Shown here piece by piece: positions 1-12,119 of a DNA stretch of 64,000 bases. Under the pieces are notes generated by a model that was not told the DNA's origin, made no database searches, and saw only the letters and a list, made by a program, of their open reading frames with translations. The translations under genes and the position numbers were made by a program. Within the stretch, counting starts at the first letter, position 1, and every line of letters begins with the position of its first letter. Location of the stretch: the NCBI GenBank assembly GCA_030015575.1, contig CM057344.1, positions 597,254,410-597,318,409 on the forward strand. Direction: 5' to 3'. The DNA comes from Agapanthus africanus (taxonomy: Eukaryota > Streptophyta > Magnoliopsida > Asparagales > Amaryllidaceae).

Positions 1-119
1 CTCTTCTTCTGCACAGGAACAAGACACCAAATCTTAGTACCTCGAATCCAAGGGCAACCATAGCTAACCGCGATTTTGTTCGCGAAACATGACACACAAT
101 GGAGTAGAAAGAGGAAAAA
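1..119 (-). other. Untranslated leader of Tat-A element (partial)
   Basis: This is the sequence just downstream, on the minus strand, of a primer-binding site and LTR end, so it should be the start of the internal region of a Ty3/Tat-type element whose body lies left of the window. I see no coding sequence in it; a 101-residue minus-strand frame here overlaps the LTR and has no recognisable motif. Confidence 0.5.
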
Positions 120-137
120 GTCCCACCGGGCGTGCCA
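120..137 (-). other. Primer-binding site of Tat-A
   Basis: Read on the minus strand this is TGGCACGCCCGGTGGGAC. It starts with TGG, as expected for the complement of a tRNA CCA end, and lies six bases from the LTR terminus at 143. I cannot name the tRNA with certainty. Its position shows that LTR A is the 5' LTR of a minus-strand element. Confidence 0.65.
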
Positions 138-630
138 GAATCTGTTCACCGCCGGAAGACGGACCGGGACGTTGGGACGTCTGGCCTGAATTCTGGGGGT
201 AGATGCTATTTGGATTTATCCGTCCAGCTCTCCAAAGATTCCAAGTTGATTTATGGCACCGTATATCGGATGTTTGGACGGATGCGGCCGTTGTAGCGGA
301 CTTCGCCAGATCCCCCCTCGTTTTATGAGGGGTTTTTGATTGTAGGGACGCTCTTCCCTGCAGGCGCAAGCCCCTTTAATTAATTACGTTACCGCATCGC
401 GATAACCACTTTCTCCTGCTCCGGAAGTTCACTTCGTGTCGTGTGTTTTGTTTTGGTTTTAGTTGCCCGTGGATTGTATATGAAGACTAATTTATGTTGT
501 CGCCCGTAGGGCATAGATTAGTCCAAATCCGTATATTTTTAGATTTGGGTTTGGGTTGATTTAAGGATCGTTAATCTGATTTGAGATTAAGATCAGCTTA
601 AACATATGAGCATTTGGGCTCGATTATTTT

Positions 631-893
631 AGTTTAAGGACATCGCGGTCCATTATCGCCATATTTGAGGTAAAATGTTAATTTAAGGACGTTTCGGTCC
701 TTTATCGCTATTTTGGAAGCGAATATTAATTTAAGAACATTTCGGTCCATTATCGCCATGTTTGAGGTGAGGTGTTAGTTTAAGGACGTTTTGGTCCATT
801 ATCACCATGATTGAGGTGATGTGTTAGTTTAAGGACATTTCGGTCTAATATCGCCATGTTTGAGGCGAGGTGTTAGTTTAAGAACATTTCGGT
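631..893. repeat. About 48-bp tandem repeat in LTR A
   Basis: Six degenerate copies begin near 631, 681, 729, 777, 825 and 873. Each carries 'tttaaggacRttTCGGTCC' followed by 'attatcgccatgtttgaggtgaggtgtt'-like sequence. The same core, at shorter spacing, forms the array at 44224-44440 in LTR B. Confidence 0.75.
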
Positions 894-1785
894 CCATTAT
901 TCATCTAGTGCGCATGTGTATTTGTTACGTGACGAAGTGAACAATGGTGATATAGAATGTGCCCAATTTGGGGCACAATCCGATTTGAGGCGTGCACGTC
1001 AATTTGGAAGTGCATCAACGAAAGAAGTTGTTGGTCGTCGGGACCCGCCACCTCTCTGAAGACGTTGAGAAATTACAATGACATGTATCAGAGGTGTGAA
1101 GAGATGTACCCTTAAACCAAATCCCGTATTTGAAGGAAAGGGGGTGATGGACCTAAGAATCGTTACTCATATTTGAGACTAAGATTATCTTAGGAGGTAT
1201 GGGATGAAGATTGGTTTGGATATCAGTTTGGATATCCCAAACATAAGCTTAGCCAATTTGGGCTAATATTGGGTTTTGGGTTTTGAACTTAGATTATATA
1301 TTCCTTTAGTTCAAAAATGTTTTGTTTGATTTAAAGACCGTTAATCTAGTATGAGATTAAGATCAACTTAAACATATGAGCGTTTGGGCTCAATTTATTT
1401 TTAACTAAGGATACGTTAGTCTTATTTAAGACTAAGATCAACTTAGCAACATTTAAAGATCATCAAATTTTAGTTGAGATCCAACAACAGAGCATTTGGG
1501 CTCAGTTGCAATTGACTCCAGAGGGACTTAGCCAATTTAGGATTTATTCTGCCTACTCTTCTTCTTCTTTTTATTCAAAAAGTGCTAAGCACTTATTTGG
1601 GCTATGTTTATTCAGCCCTTTTTTTATGCAAAAGTGCTAAGCACTTATTTGACGCTTTGACACTCACATGAGTGTCATGTGAAGCATTTAATTATGGGCG
1701 CCGCCCAATGAGCGCTAAGGACTCTGCCACTTTTGGTTGTTTATGAAGTGCTAGGCACTTTTCTTGCTTCTTTTCTTTTTGGTGA

Positions 1786-2036
1786 CGCCCACGTGAGGAG
1801 CACGTGAGGCGCTAGGCGCTGCCCAATCAGTGCTAAACACTCAGCCGTTCTTATTATTTTTGTGGCGCCCACGTAAGGAGCACGTTAGGCGCTGGGCGCT
1901 GCCCAATCAAATGCTAAGCACTCGGCCGTTTTGGATATTTATAAAGTGCTCACTCTTTCTGTGGCGCCCACGTGAGGAGCATGTGAAGCGCTATGCGTTG
2001 TTGAAGAGGGGCGCCCATATGGGAAACACGTGAGGC
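1786..2036. repeat. CACGTG (G-box) modules in LTR A
   Basis: Four related copies of a module approximating GGCGCCCACGTGAGGAGCACGTGAGGCGC lie near 1786, 1862, 1962 and 2010. Five more degenerate copies lie in the right segment (27697-28045). Many carry one or two CACGTG cores or one-base variants. CACGTG is the plant G-box bound by bZIP and bHLH factors. An enhancer role is inferred from their LTR position. Confidence 0.6.
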
Positions 2037-2052
2037 GCTAGTTTTTTATATG

Positions 2053-2377
2053 GAGATTTAATCTCTGTTGATATTTTTAGAGAACTTAATCTATGTTAAT
2101 GGTATTTTGACCATTAACGATCACCAAGATCATTATTTTGAGGATCTTAGATCGTTTTTTTTAAAGAACTATGTTCTTGATTTCAAAGAACTAAGTTCCT
2201 GGAGTATTATGGACACCATGTTTTTTATGTTCTTGTATCTATATTCTCCTCTGAATTTTTTATTTTCAAGAACAAGATCTTCCCGATGAGAATTAAATTC
2301 TCTACTTGTAGGAGATTTGCCTTATGGATCTCAGATCCAAAGAAAGAACTAAATTCTTTTGAAAGGGTTAAACCCTT
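2053..2377. repeat. Series of short hairpins in LTR A
   Basis: Closely spaced inverted repeats include GAGAT-TTA-ATCTC (2053-2065), GTTAATGGT..ACCATTAAC (2095-2118), AAGAAC-TAT-GTTCTT (2164-2178), GAAC-TAA-GTTC (2188-2198), GAGAATT-A-AATTCTC (2288-2302) and AAGGGTT-A-AACCCTT (2363-2377). Arms are 4 to 9 bp and loops are 1 to 6 bases. The stem sequences differ but the plan is the same. Confidence 0.7.
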
Positions 2378-2891
2378 AGATGTGGTATTGTAGAGATATT
2401 TTGATCTCTTTTCTTTACCTAGAGTTTCGAGAATGAAGCTCTTCTTCTTTTCTTGAGAAATGAGTTCTCTTTTATTTTGGAAGCTTTCTGTAAAGCTTAT
2501 GGGGGGTTCTCTCTATGTGAGACTTGAAGTCTCGGGTTCTTTATATAGTAGAGGCAATTTGTTAATTAGTTTTGAGGAAATATCTCATTGAGAGATTCCT
2601 ATTGATTTGGGGAATTTTACCCACCATTAGATCTTTGATCCAAGGGTTTCTGTTTTACACAACATATTTTCTTGTTTTTTAACAAGATTGGGGAAATATT
2701 TTCCTATATGCAGAGTTTTATTCTGTGAAATGATGATTTTTAATCAAAGGGTTCTCTGTTTTACAAAGGGCAGTCTTTCTTGTTTAGAAAGATTGATGGA
2801 ATATATCCCAAAATAGAATTTTATTCTAAGATCCAACCGAAGGTATCTTTCTTATTTTTTAGAAAGATTTAGGGAATGTTTTCTCCCGACA

Positions 2892-2896
2892 GAATT
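2892..2896. repeat. Left target-site duplication GAATT of copia-1
   Basis: GAATT directly precedes the TGTTAGG terminus of the 5' LTR and is repeated at 27595-27599 after the TTCA end of the 3' LTR. Confidence 0.85.
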
Positions 2897-5034
2897 TGTT
2901 AGGAATATGTATGCCCTAAAGGCCATTATTGTACATTGATGTATATTATAGTAGATGCTTGGACATGTATATAGAGGACTTTCTTGCTCGACATGATAGT
3001 ATGCTATCTGCTTACTTTTTATCTTAACATGTACACTCAGTATTATTATACTGTCTCTCTTATACATGTTGATAATATCCTTAGGATGTTTGCTTGACTA
3101 CCAGTACTATGATGCAAATCATACTACTGGGACTTGAGTAGTCTACAAACACATCCTTTAACAGTTTCTAGTCGAGAGAGTATCGAGACAGGGCATCGAT
3201 ATTCCAGAGTAGACTAGTGTGTACGTTTCTTGACCCTGTAGGGATCGATAGTTGATCCCATAGCCATTGTGTTTGACATCAAAGATTGTACACAGGTGCT
3301 CATTAGAGAATGGGTACACCGAATAGAACTCTCCGAGAACTCCTAGATGGTACTATACATATCGTCAGATAGCAGTTCTCTGGTAACACTGATACAAGTT
3401 AGTCTGTAGACCCAAGATCGTCATAGAGACTTGTGTGGTTCCCACTGTGCTTTGATTTCCTCCCTACCACGGCTCAAAGAAGTCGTGAAAACAGGTGGAT
3501 TTTGGGTACAGTGCCGAGTCACATAGAGGTAATGAGCGATAGGAGAGGTTTTGTCTCTCCCGGTATAGGGAGTTGATGTTGCGCTATACTCGATTGGCTA
3601 TAACAGGAAGTCCCTGGCCAGGGTTGTTATTGAGATTTACTGGTAAGAGTTATCGGCGGTTTCTCATACCGTTATAGACCACATATCGGCATGACTTATC
3701 AAGTTATTACGATCTGACGATTCCACCCCCAAACTCGATATGCGACATATCAGACAAAGAGACCGGACTGTACGGTAAGTGTTACCTATAGGCTTCATGG
3801 GAGTTTGGACAAGCTTGCTTATTGATATTCTATTCACTCAATACCTGGGTAGCTGTTACGTCCAGCTAGTACCGCTGATGGCTTGTGGGTAACTGATGTG
3901 ATCATTACCTACTGCTGGCGTATTGACGAGTCTTTAGAGTCCCACACAGAAGTTTCCTAGTTCAGGCGAAACGAAGTAGGGCACATATGTTGATATGTGC
4001 GGGGGCCTGATTAAATACGAGTATGTGATATCGTATTCTAATCTGGCGGTTATTTGTTATCAGTTAGGTTATATGTGATATAACCGGATTGTCGAATCAA
4101 GTGTTGATTTGATAATGTGATATACAAATAAATAATATTAGTCGGTTATATGTGACATAACTGGTTTATTAAATCAAGTGTTGATTTAATAATATGATAT
4201 ATATATTTATATTTGATATAATTATATATTAACTAATATTATTAGCTCACTAATTATTTTCTTCATAATATATATATTGATATATATATATATATGATAT
4301 ATATATATATGAAGCATGGTAGGATTTTATATTTTGTGAAAATAGAAAATGAGGTGGAAAATGGAGAGATATTTAAAGTATGGTGTGAAGCATGGGCTTT
4401 ATCATTTATTTATTAGTCTTGACTCACTATTCAAGCATGGTTGCAATTTATTATTGCAAATAATTCCATACTTGAATAAGTGAGGTCAAGAGAGAGCCAT
4501 TCTTCACTTCATTTTCTACACTTAGTCATTTTCTTGAGCTGAGCTCCTTGCTCTCTTGCTCTCTCCATTTTCTTCACCTCCTCCTCTAAGCTCAATACCT
4601 CACATGAGTTGTGAACCCTTGAGCTTGTGAGAATCCTAGTGAGTAAACAAAACCCCTACTTCACCATCCTACACTTGATTAGCAATTAAGTGTAGTGTGT
4701 TTCCTTCACTAAAGAGTTTAGTGAAGAGCTAGATTGGATTAGTGGAGCTTTGGGTGGATCATCTTCAACACGAAGGTTATCGAAAGAAGCTTGTTCATTC
4801 TTCAAGTGGATCCTAGTGGAGTCGTAGGGACTACAACCCGGAGGTTTAGAAGAAAAGGACACGGTCTACAAAGGTTGTAACCTCATTTCCTTTAGCTAGT
4901 TTTTTATGATATCATGTTAAACCTTAATCATCTAGTTTAAGATCTTGTTTAGTGTTGATTAGCACCCCAAATTTTTTTAAATTGGCATGGTTGATGCTAG
5001 TAAAACCCAGTGGTGGTGCTAACAAAGACTTTCA
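2897..5034 (+). repeat. 5' LTR of copia-1
   Basis: The LTR begins TGTTAGGAATATG and ends AACAAAGACTTTCA. It aligns along its length with 25806-27594, but the 3' copy lacks about 365 bases corresponding to roughly 3285-3650. AT-rich microsatellite sequence lies at 4196-4310. The same LTR family recurs reversed at 20577-22795 and, more distantly, at 33707-35654. Confidence 0.92.
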
Positions 5035-5050
5035 TAGTATCAGAGCCAAA
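5035..5050 (+). other. Primer-binding site of copia-1
   Basis: TAGTATCAGAGCCAAA follows the LTR directly. It differs at one base from TGGTATCAGAGC, the usual complement of initiator Met tRNA. Confidence 0.85.
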
Positions 5051-6580
5051 GGTAGAAGATTATACTATGTAGTTAGAATTACGAAAACAAAACAACTCTA
5101 AAACCGAAACCCAAAACACCAAGTTTCTGTAAATTTCAAAATGGTCTCTGAAATTTTTTTAAACAAGTGCAGAATGTTACATGTGATGTAACTAGAACAC
5201 CAGAGAAAAACGAGCACAAAACTTGGAAGTTTGGCCGGCGAGAATGCCAATTTGGCCGCCGACGCCGGTTCTATTGTAATGATTTGGGCTCGTTTTTGTT
5301 TGGTGTTTTGTGGTGTTGAGTTTAGGGTTTCATGGTTATATTTGATTAGCCCAGTATGCATGTGATGTTAACTTTTGTTAAGGAGCTAATACGGAGTGTT
5401 TCGTAGTCGTAATTTTTACATCTTTTGGGTTTAAGTTTGATATGTGATGCAATGGTTGGAATCCACATTTAATAAGTTTTGAGAAAACTAGTTAGTGATT
5501 GTAAATCTATCATGTTAGTCTCTTTTAATCGATTGCCACGAAGTTTCGATTCGGATCGAATCTCCGTCGCAATCGCGTAGCATACGCGAATACTTGCTAG
5601 ATAACTTTACTAGGTAGCCACACCCCATAGCCCTGACCAAGTGACTTTAGGAAAACCCCGTAGCCAAGGTGTTCGCACCCGAGTGGCTACCTGATCGAAT
5701 ACTCGGGTGCTCGCAGCCACGGTGTTCCACCTAAGCGCACTTGGTCGACGGCATCGGGGGTGCGGCCATTAAGTTCCCGACGAGTATTCGATCAGGTAGT
5801 CAGGAATCTTGTTTAATTACCCGACTAAGTTATTGAAAAATGTTTTCGAATTGAGACTAAAATGCAAGGTTTATAGGTTAGGCATGAAATTCGGAATATG
5901 AGATATTCCGGGTTTATGATGTCTAAGGAAATGCGGATTCTAATTATTGTAGCTTTTCATTTCTTTTCTGCGACCGTAAGTGTAATATGTGGGGTATCCC
6001 AAATATCGTTGCTATATATCAACGACATTTGGGATACGCATATTTACTTACGTTGATGACATGTGATGTTATGTGTTGCTGTGATATGTTATATTGGATC
6101 GTCGTGAATGAATAGCCGAGGTTTTTTATGCGAGATGAGAGTTTTTCAATTTTCATTCATGTAAAAATTGTATGTAATATTCTTTTATTGGGACACTTCC
6201 GGATTGAGGATGATGTCACCATTGATGTCTATTATTTACTTTTCTGCATTAGGAAAGACCCAAGGCGTGGAGCGCAAGTATAACCGGGTTCTAGAGTCCA
6301 GTGGGAGACCATCTCGACGAGTCGAGATCGTGTCACCTAACTCGGCAGGGTTTCTTGCCGCTCTCGTAGGGGTCTAGGGATGCAGGTTTGGCTATTCATC
6401 ACAACCGTGGAATCCGTGTTTTTCATTAGTGGCTTAATTTAAAACACGGACCTCCTAATATATCCAATATTTCATATGTTGACTTCTGCTGCTGTGTTCT
6501 GTGATGTGATCATATAACTGCGTGAGACGAAATGTGAAGAAAGAGAAAAAAAATAAAATAAAAATTCTTAAGGCTGCATG
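5051..6580 (+). other. Copia-1 leader, first part, non-coding
   Basis: There is no recognisable gag or other protein here. Short frames at 5098-5361 (minus) and 6168-6377 (plus) have no motif. The stretch at 5590-5800, around 'ggtgttcgcacccgagtggctac' and 'actcgggtgctcgcagccac', contains inverted copies of a GGTGCTCGNGACC-like block. Similar wording occurs at 33420-33510 in the minus-strand copia, consistent with a shared long leader. The Athila element interrupts at 6580. Confidence 0.5.
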
Positions 6581-8037
6581 TGATCATAAAAATTCATGAT
6601 TTTGGATTATTATATTCCCCATTCTTATTCATTTTACATATAAACAGGTGTTTTTGATCCATGTCTGCTACATAGTTGCAGGTTACAGGTTCTCGGAACA
6701 AAACAGTGAAAATGATGAAAAGACGCTACAAAAGTGAGACTACGACCAACAAATAGAAAAGTCTTGATCATGCCGCCTACAGTTTGAGGAACAAACGAAG
6801 ATCAGCAAACAGTTCGATTGCACAAAGGCAGCACAAGATTCAAGACTTCAACACGAAGCGAACGGTAAAAGTCCACAATATTCTGCACTGTGGGAATCTG
6901 GAAAAAACTAGAAGACAATCTGAGAAACCAAGTGAAGAAACCAAAAACCAAATGCAACAGGAAGCAGCCCAGAAGAACAGAGCCAATGACTCCATCATAT
7001 GGCCGCGGATCCGCGGCCAAACAGGGCATATGGCCGCGGATCCGCGGCCATGCTAAGCACGTGTCGGTGCAAAAGTTGTCGATGGCGGCGGTGCGTTGAC
7101 TATGCTTCTCAGGGTAGTTTTGTAAATGTAGATAGGGATCAGATGTAAACCCTAGGGTTTCTATAATCTATAAATAGGAACCCTACAGCTCTTTTTGGAG
7201 CATGCCTCTTCCTATGCCTCTTTTTGTTTATAAAATTCAGAATTTTTATTCGCAGTAATGTTTTGAAGAGAGTATCAAATAAAGTAAGTTTTTCCTTTCT
7301 ATGCCCTAGTTAATTTTCTTTTCTGCCCTAGTATAGATTTTCTTTATCTGCCCTAGTTATAACTTTTATTTAAGTGCTGTAGCTTAGATAATTAGGTTAT
7401 TAAAAACAATCATAAAAATGTCTCTTTTTATCAATTCCTTAATGAGTGGGTAGTTCCTCACTTGTTAGGGTTAGGAATAGGAAAGGTTTGAGAAATGAAA
7501 ATCTCTCACCCCTTTCTTGCCCATCGCATATTTTTTTATAGGACTCCATGCATACATACACACACCGCTCACTACGGCATCCTATCCTACGAAGTAGCGG
7601 TGAGACCGTAGTTTAAACGACCGGTTGTATATGTTTTCCATTGAGGTTAGGGTAAGAATTAAGAAAGGACGGACAAGGACCCAGAGGAAGAAACATAGTT
7701 TCTTCCCGATCGTGCTAATATTAATTATTACCATAACACCTAAATAGATCTTAATTAGGGCATAGAAAGCGGTGAGAAATATTGAATTTCAAAACTTAAC
7801 CTAAACCTAACCCTAGCAAGGTTTTAATCATAATCTAAATCAATCTTAGTTTTTATTGATAATCCAATCCACAACAATTGGAATTAACTCGTTAGAACAA
7901 TTAGAAAATACACAAAATCCCTATAGACCGACCCGTACTCAACCGGCTAGCTACCAAGCGACGCCGTTCTTGATTGCGGTAAATACTCTTTGATTCATCT
8001 TTTAAAAGCGAAAGCGCATAAAACATCATAACAATCA
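6581..8037 (+). repeat. 5' LTR of the Athila element
   Basis: It aligns with 17869-19328 from 'tcatgattttggattatt' through 'cataaaacatcataacaatca'. The first dozen bases differ between copies (TGATCATAAAAATTC against TGTTCGTA), so the start is approximate. TATAAATA lies at about 7169-7176, followed by 'ggaaccctac', a plausible sense promoter core. A pair of 20-bp perfect palindromes lies at 7000-7050. Confidence 0.88.
7000..7050. repeat. Tandem pair of 20-bp perfect palindromes
   Basis: TGGCCGCGGATCCGCGGCCA occurs at 7000-7019 and 7031-7050, a period of 31 bases. Each copy equals its own reverse complement. The pair lies about 120 bases upstream of the TATA-like sequence and recurs in the 3' LTR at 18283-18333. 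Confidence 0.95.
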
Positions 8038-8039
8038 AA

Positions 8040-8057
8040 TGGCGTCGTTGTCGGGGA
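8040..8057 (+). other. Primer-binding site (Asp tRNA type) of Athila
   Basis: TGGCGTCGTTGTCGGGGA lies two bases after the LTR end. It matches the complement of the plant Asp-tRNA 3' end apart from C-to-T differences. Asp-tRNA priming is characteristic of Athila elements. Confidence 0.88.
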
Positions 8058-9199
8058 TGGCGTAGTTATTTTCTTTTTGTAATTTCGGTTTAATATAAAA
8101 TCATAAAATTCATAAAAACTGAAAAATATAAAAATATAAAAAAATTATCATCTTATTATTTTTTGAAGGGTGTTTCGTTTGAATTGTGCAGGATCGACGA
8201 ACAAATTCAGATCTAGAAAAATCCAGAGAGCAAAATAGAAAACAGCAGATCTGAACAACAGAGGAGTACCACAACAGAGCAACAGGAGAAGTTTGGAGGC
8301 CTGATCCTTCTTTTTGACCGCGGAACCGCCGCCAGAAGGTGTCTTTGACCGCGCTTCCGCCGTGGCTTGCTGACGTCAGCAAGCCAAAATCCCTCTGTGA
8401 GCTCTCTTTTCTTCTTCTGAACCCCCTGATATCCTCTGAAAAATTTTCCTGCAGGGTTCTTTGCGCAAAAACTTCTCCCCCTTCTCCAATAACTTGATCT
8501 TGTGCAGGATTCTTTGCGCCGCAATAAAAAAAATTGGCAAGTGTTTGATTGTGTTTACTGCTTTGCATCTTTAAAATTAACTTTAAGAGGTTTTTACACC
8601 AATCCAGATTGGGTGGGGATTTCATTACCCTTCCTAGGACCCCAAAAATCACAAAAAGCATATTGCATTGACCATCGAGTTAATTAAAAAAGATTAGACT
8701 CAGCCTTAGGGACTGTCGCGCTCAATAGGACAAAGGAATAGTTGTAGGCATTGATCATTTATCTAAACCAGACTTTGTGGTGCTTTGGCTAGACAAGTGA
8801 GGAAAGGTAACTTTAAAAGGCCCGTCTCATGGTGATTCGTGAGCGGATCCCTCCTTTCTCTACTTGTGCTTACCTGGCCACAATTGGCAGTGAAGTGGCA
8901 GTTTGAGGTCCTCACAACTTGCCCTTTGGAACAGTTAGAAGCAGTCTAGTTGACCTAGGTGACCCTAGTTATAGGCTTGATTGTGCATATTGTGATTGAT
9001 TGAACGTGTGTCTAAGCTTTTTATTGAAAAATCTTTTTTTGCAAAAAGCTCCTTATAAAAAAAACACAAAACAGAAAAATTTTACAAAAACTTGCCACTT
9101 GTCGCTAAGAAATCCATTGCACCCCACTTCTTTCCATTGACGTTTTCTTACCCCCACCCTTCTGTTTTTCATCTTTTGACTACACTACCTCTTTAGTGT
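8058..9199 (+). other. Athila leader, non-coding
   Basis: About 1.1 kb separates the primer-binding site from the first gag-frame ATG. A minus-strand frame of 183 codons (8110-8661) has no domain and runs antisense to the leader. Short GC-rich words such as 'gaccgcggaaccgccgcc' (near 8318) reappear at 15330-15390. Confidence 0.5.
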
Positions 9200-11102
9200 A
9201 TGTCCGGTTGGACTAGGGACACTATTGCCCGATTAGTCCGTGTCTTGTTAGTGCCGACTGATGACGCTTTCGACTCCGAAGTCGAAATTCCTTCCTCTTC
9301 TTTACCTTCACCTTCACATTCTTCGTCTTCTAAGGAGATGTCGGGATTCAATCCTAACAACCCCTTACCCGCGGGACTGATTCCACCTCCACTAGGTGCG
9401 AATAACCCATAACACCCACCTGTTGAAGCGCCCCAACGAATTGCGCTCCAGGATCTTTTCTACCCTATCCGCACCGCTTTACCCACTTGTTTTTCACTTC
9501 CACGGGCTAATAGGGATAACTTTGAGATTAAACCCCACTTCATCAACATGTTGCCCAAATTTCATAGGCTGGAATCCGAAGATGCCTATATCTTCATTAA
9601 CAAATTCCAGAATGTTTGCACAATGATGAAGACAACACAACTTTCTGATGATGCTATAAGGTTACTTGTCATTCCATTCACCTTATGTGACCTAGCCAAG
9701 AAATGGTTATATAGAACAGCATCACACTCAATAAAAAATTGGGAAGAGTTTGTTAAAGCTTTTCTAAAAAAGTTTTACCCACACCACAAGACCGCGAGAA
9801 TTCGCAACGAAATCATTCAATTTTACCGGCTTCCTTCCGAACCTTTTTGGAAGTGTTTTAAAAGATTTAAAGACCTACTTGTTCAATGACCTCACCATGG
9901 TATCGAGAATTGGCAACTTTGCCAGACTTTATACGAAGGATTGAACCCAGCAACTAAGCAGTTGTTGGAAACCATTTGTCAAGGTCACTTTCTTACAAAA
10001 TTAAGCGAGGAAGCTTGGCAGTTTCTCAACGATCTTGCTGAACAAACACTTCAGTGGGAAAGCACTAAAACCACCTCATCTTCTTCATCAGGTCAGTCTA
10101 GAGCAGGCATACATCAACTAGATAGGTCGATAGCAATGAAGGCCAAAATGGCCGCACTTACGAAAAAGCTAGAAGCAATTGAGAGCAAATTCTCATTGCC
10201 TTCTCCTGCCCCTGCTTTACCCCCACGCACTGTTTACGCTTGTTGTTCGGATCCATCCCATCTAACCGAAGAGTGTCCTTACAATCCACCTGTTTAAGGA
10301 CAAGATCAAGTCAATGCTGCCTTTCAGCAAAGACAAAGAAATGATCCATACACTTCGACTTATAATCCTGGTTGGAGGAGCCACCCATTGTTTGGAATCA
10401 AAATCAACAATTCTAAGGCAACAACAACTTTCAAAGGCCTCCTCCTCCACAACAACAAGCACCTCAACAAACTCAATACCAGCAACCTTTCCAACCCTAA
10501 CCTTACCCAAACCAAATGAACAATTTTGTGCCCAACAACTCTTATCCTCAAAACAATTTTTTCAACCAAATAACGATAAGGTTTCTTCGCTAGAACGAAG
10601 TCTAGATGCGTTTTTAAAACAATCTACACAATCCGCAGTAAGGTTGGAGACTTCCATTCAGTCTTTGGTGCAAAACAGTGCTTCACATGATCAAAGCATC
10701 AAATCAATTGAGGCCCAAATTGCACAACTAAATGCTGCGTTGAGCGAGCGAGAAAAAGGAAAGCTTCCGTCTCAACCATTGCCAAATCCCGGTCACGCAC
10801 ACAACGCATATGTTGCTTATGAACAACAAAATCATAATGTAAATGCTGTAACCACGTTGAGATCTGGAAAAGTGTTGCACAATAATGTGGGTATTAATGA
10901 TGACACCCCTGCAGGTGCTTCTTCTTCATCTTCATCTTCTTCAGAGCCTATTCTTCATTCTTCACAAGGCTTTACTTCTTCTAATTCGAACGGATCCACA
11001 TCTCACATTACGAACACACCAATACTGGGATCCGTTCCAACTCCACAATCTACTCCACAGACATTGGACTCAACAAATTTTTAGAATGTTCCATTTCCAA
11101 AC
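9200..11102 (+). pseudogene. gag: Athila gag, broken
   Basis: This region encoded the capsid protein. The frame starting at 9200 continues past a stop at 9410 into a capsid-like stretch (NFEIKPHFINMLPKFHRLES near 9510-9570, then a retrotransposon-gag helix region to 9886). It then passes a stop at 9887 and another at 10295. A zinc-knuckle-like CCSDPSHLTEEC lies near 10236-10275. Around 10400 the reading frame changes, and the Gln/Ser-rich C-terminal part (10314-11084) runs in the frame used by pol, with a stop at 11082. These breaks rule out a functional Gag. The start at 9200 is the first ATG of the capsid frame. Confidence 0.8.
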
Positions 11103-12119
11103 ATGTTGAGATCCAATAAACCTACTCCCCAAATGGAGAAGATTGTAGAGTTATTCAAACAGGTTAGCATAAACATACCTCTCTTGGATGCAATCCAACA
11201 AGTCCCTTCTTACGCTAAAATCTTAAAGGACTTATGCACCAAGAAGAGGAAGTCACAAGTACCAAAGAAAGTTTTTGTGGCTAGTGCTGTAAGTGATGCC
11301 CTTGTCCAATCTTTACCCCAAAAATATAAGGACCCCGGCTGTCCTACAATTTCAATAACAATTGGGGATAAGAACATCAATTGAGCACTTTTAGATCTTG
11401 GTGCTAGCGTTAATTTGCTACCATATTCAGTATATGAACAATTAGGCGTTGGAGAGCTTAAACCTACTTATTGTACTCTCCAAATGGCCGACCGATCTAT
11501 CACCCACCCTAGGGGTGAGTTAGAGGATGTGTTAATTAAAGTAGGGGACTTCATCTTCCCCGTTGATTTCATTGTTATGGACACACAGCCTGTAGCTAAC
11601 CCCCAGAGTCAAATTCTGGTGATACTCGGTCGACCATTCCTTGCGACTTCTAATGCGGTGATCAATTGTCGAAATGATTCGATGAACCTATCTTTTAGAA
11701 ATATGACAATTGAACTCAACATTTTTAAGTTGGGGAATCATCCCTCCGAGCCTAATGCTAGTATACTTGATGTTTGCTCGATCCATGAGATCACGCAGGG
11801 GGACTGTGAGCTCGAAAAAATTTTGTTCGATCACAGCAGTTTTGATGCCTCTAGTGCGTTCCTCCTAGAATCTGACACAGCTTGCACACCGGAAAACGAT
11901 TACGAGTGTTTCACTTTTTTGGACGATTTTGAAGACTCACCACCCGAGTTTGAGTCTTTTGATTTTTCGGATGAGTTAGTTGAACCATCCGACTCGGTTG
12001 CTTACACTCGATTTGAACCATTGTTGGAATCCTTCGAGTTCGAGACAGTTTCACCAATGTTACCTTCAATTGTTTCACCTCCGAAACTCGAACTCAAGCT
12101 TTTGCCGTCTCACCTTAAA
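11103..12119 (+). pseudogene. Athila aspartic protease region, broken
   Basis: The retropepsin-like part of the polyprotein carries its active-site loop as DLGASVNLLP just after an in-frame TGA at 11382. It is followed by the second conserved segment around ILGRPFLATSNAVI (about 11620-11660), which fits retroviral-type proteases of Ty3 elements. A long acidic and aromatic linker (roughly 11850-12060) separates it from RT. The region is in one frame with RT and integrase, so it was part of a single polyprotein. Confidence 0.8.

Larger units (their letters stand above)
143..2896 (-). repeat. LTR A of Tat-type element, left segment
   Basis: The left terminus is TGTTCACCGCC, next to the primer-binding site. 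Positions 143 to about 1560 are clearly related to 43477 to about 44570 (LTR B): both contain the 'gatgctatttgg..ttatccgtc' block, the 'cgcaagccccttt/tgc' block, and arrays of 'tttarggacgtttcggtcc'. The rest differs in sequence but has the same style, with CACGTG modules and many small hairpins. A copia element interrupts the LTR after 2896 and it resumes at 27600. The summed length is about 3.25 kb. A minus-strand TATAAATA lies at 1936-1943. No protein is encoded. Confidence 0.7.

Noticed and set aside
64-369. 101-codon minus-strand ORF at the left edge
   Set aside because: It crosses the primer-binding site and LTR A terminus and has no recognisable domain.
8110-8661. 183-codon minus-strand ORF in the Athila leader
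   Set aside because: It has no domain, runs antisense to the leader of a defective element, and overlaps other shadow frames.
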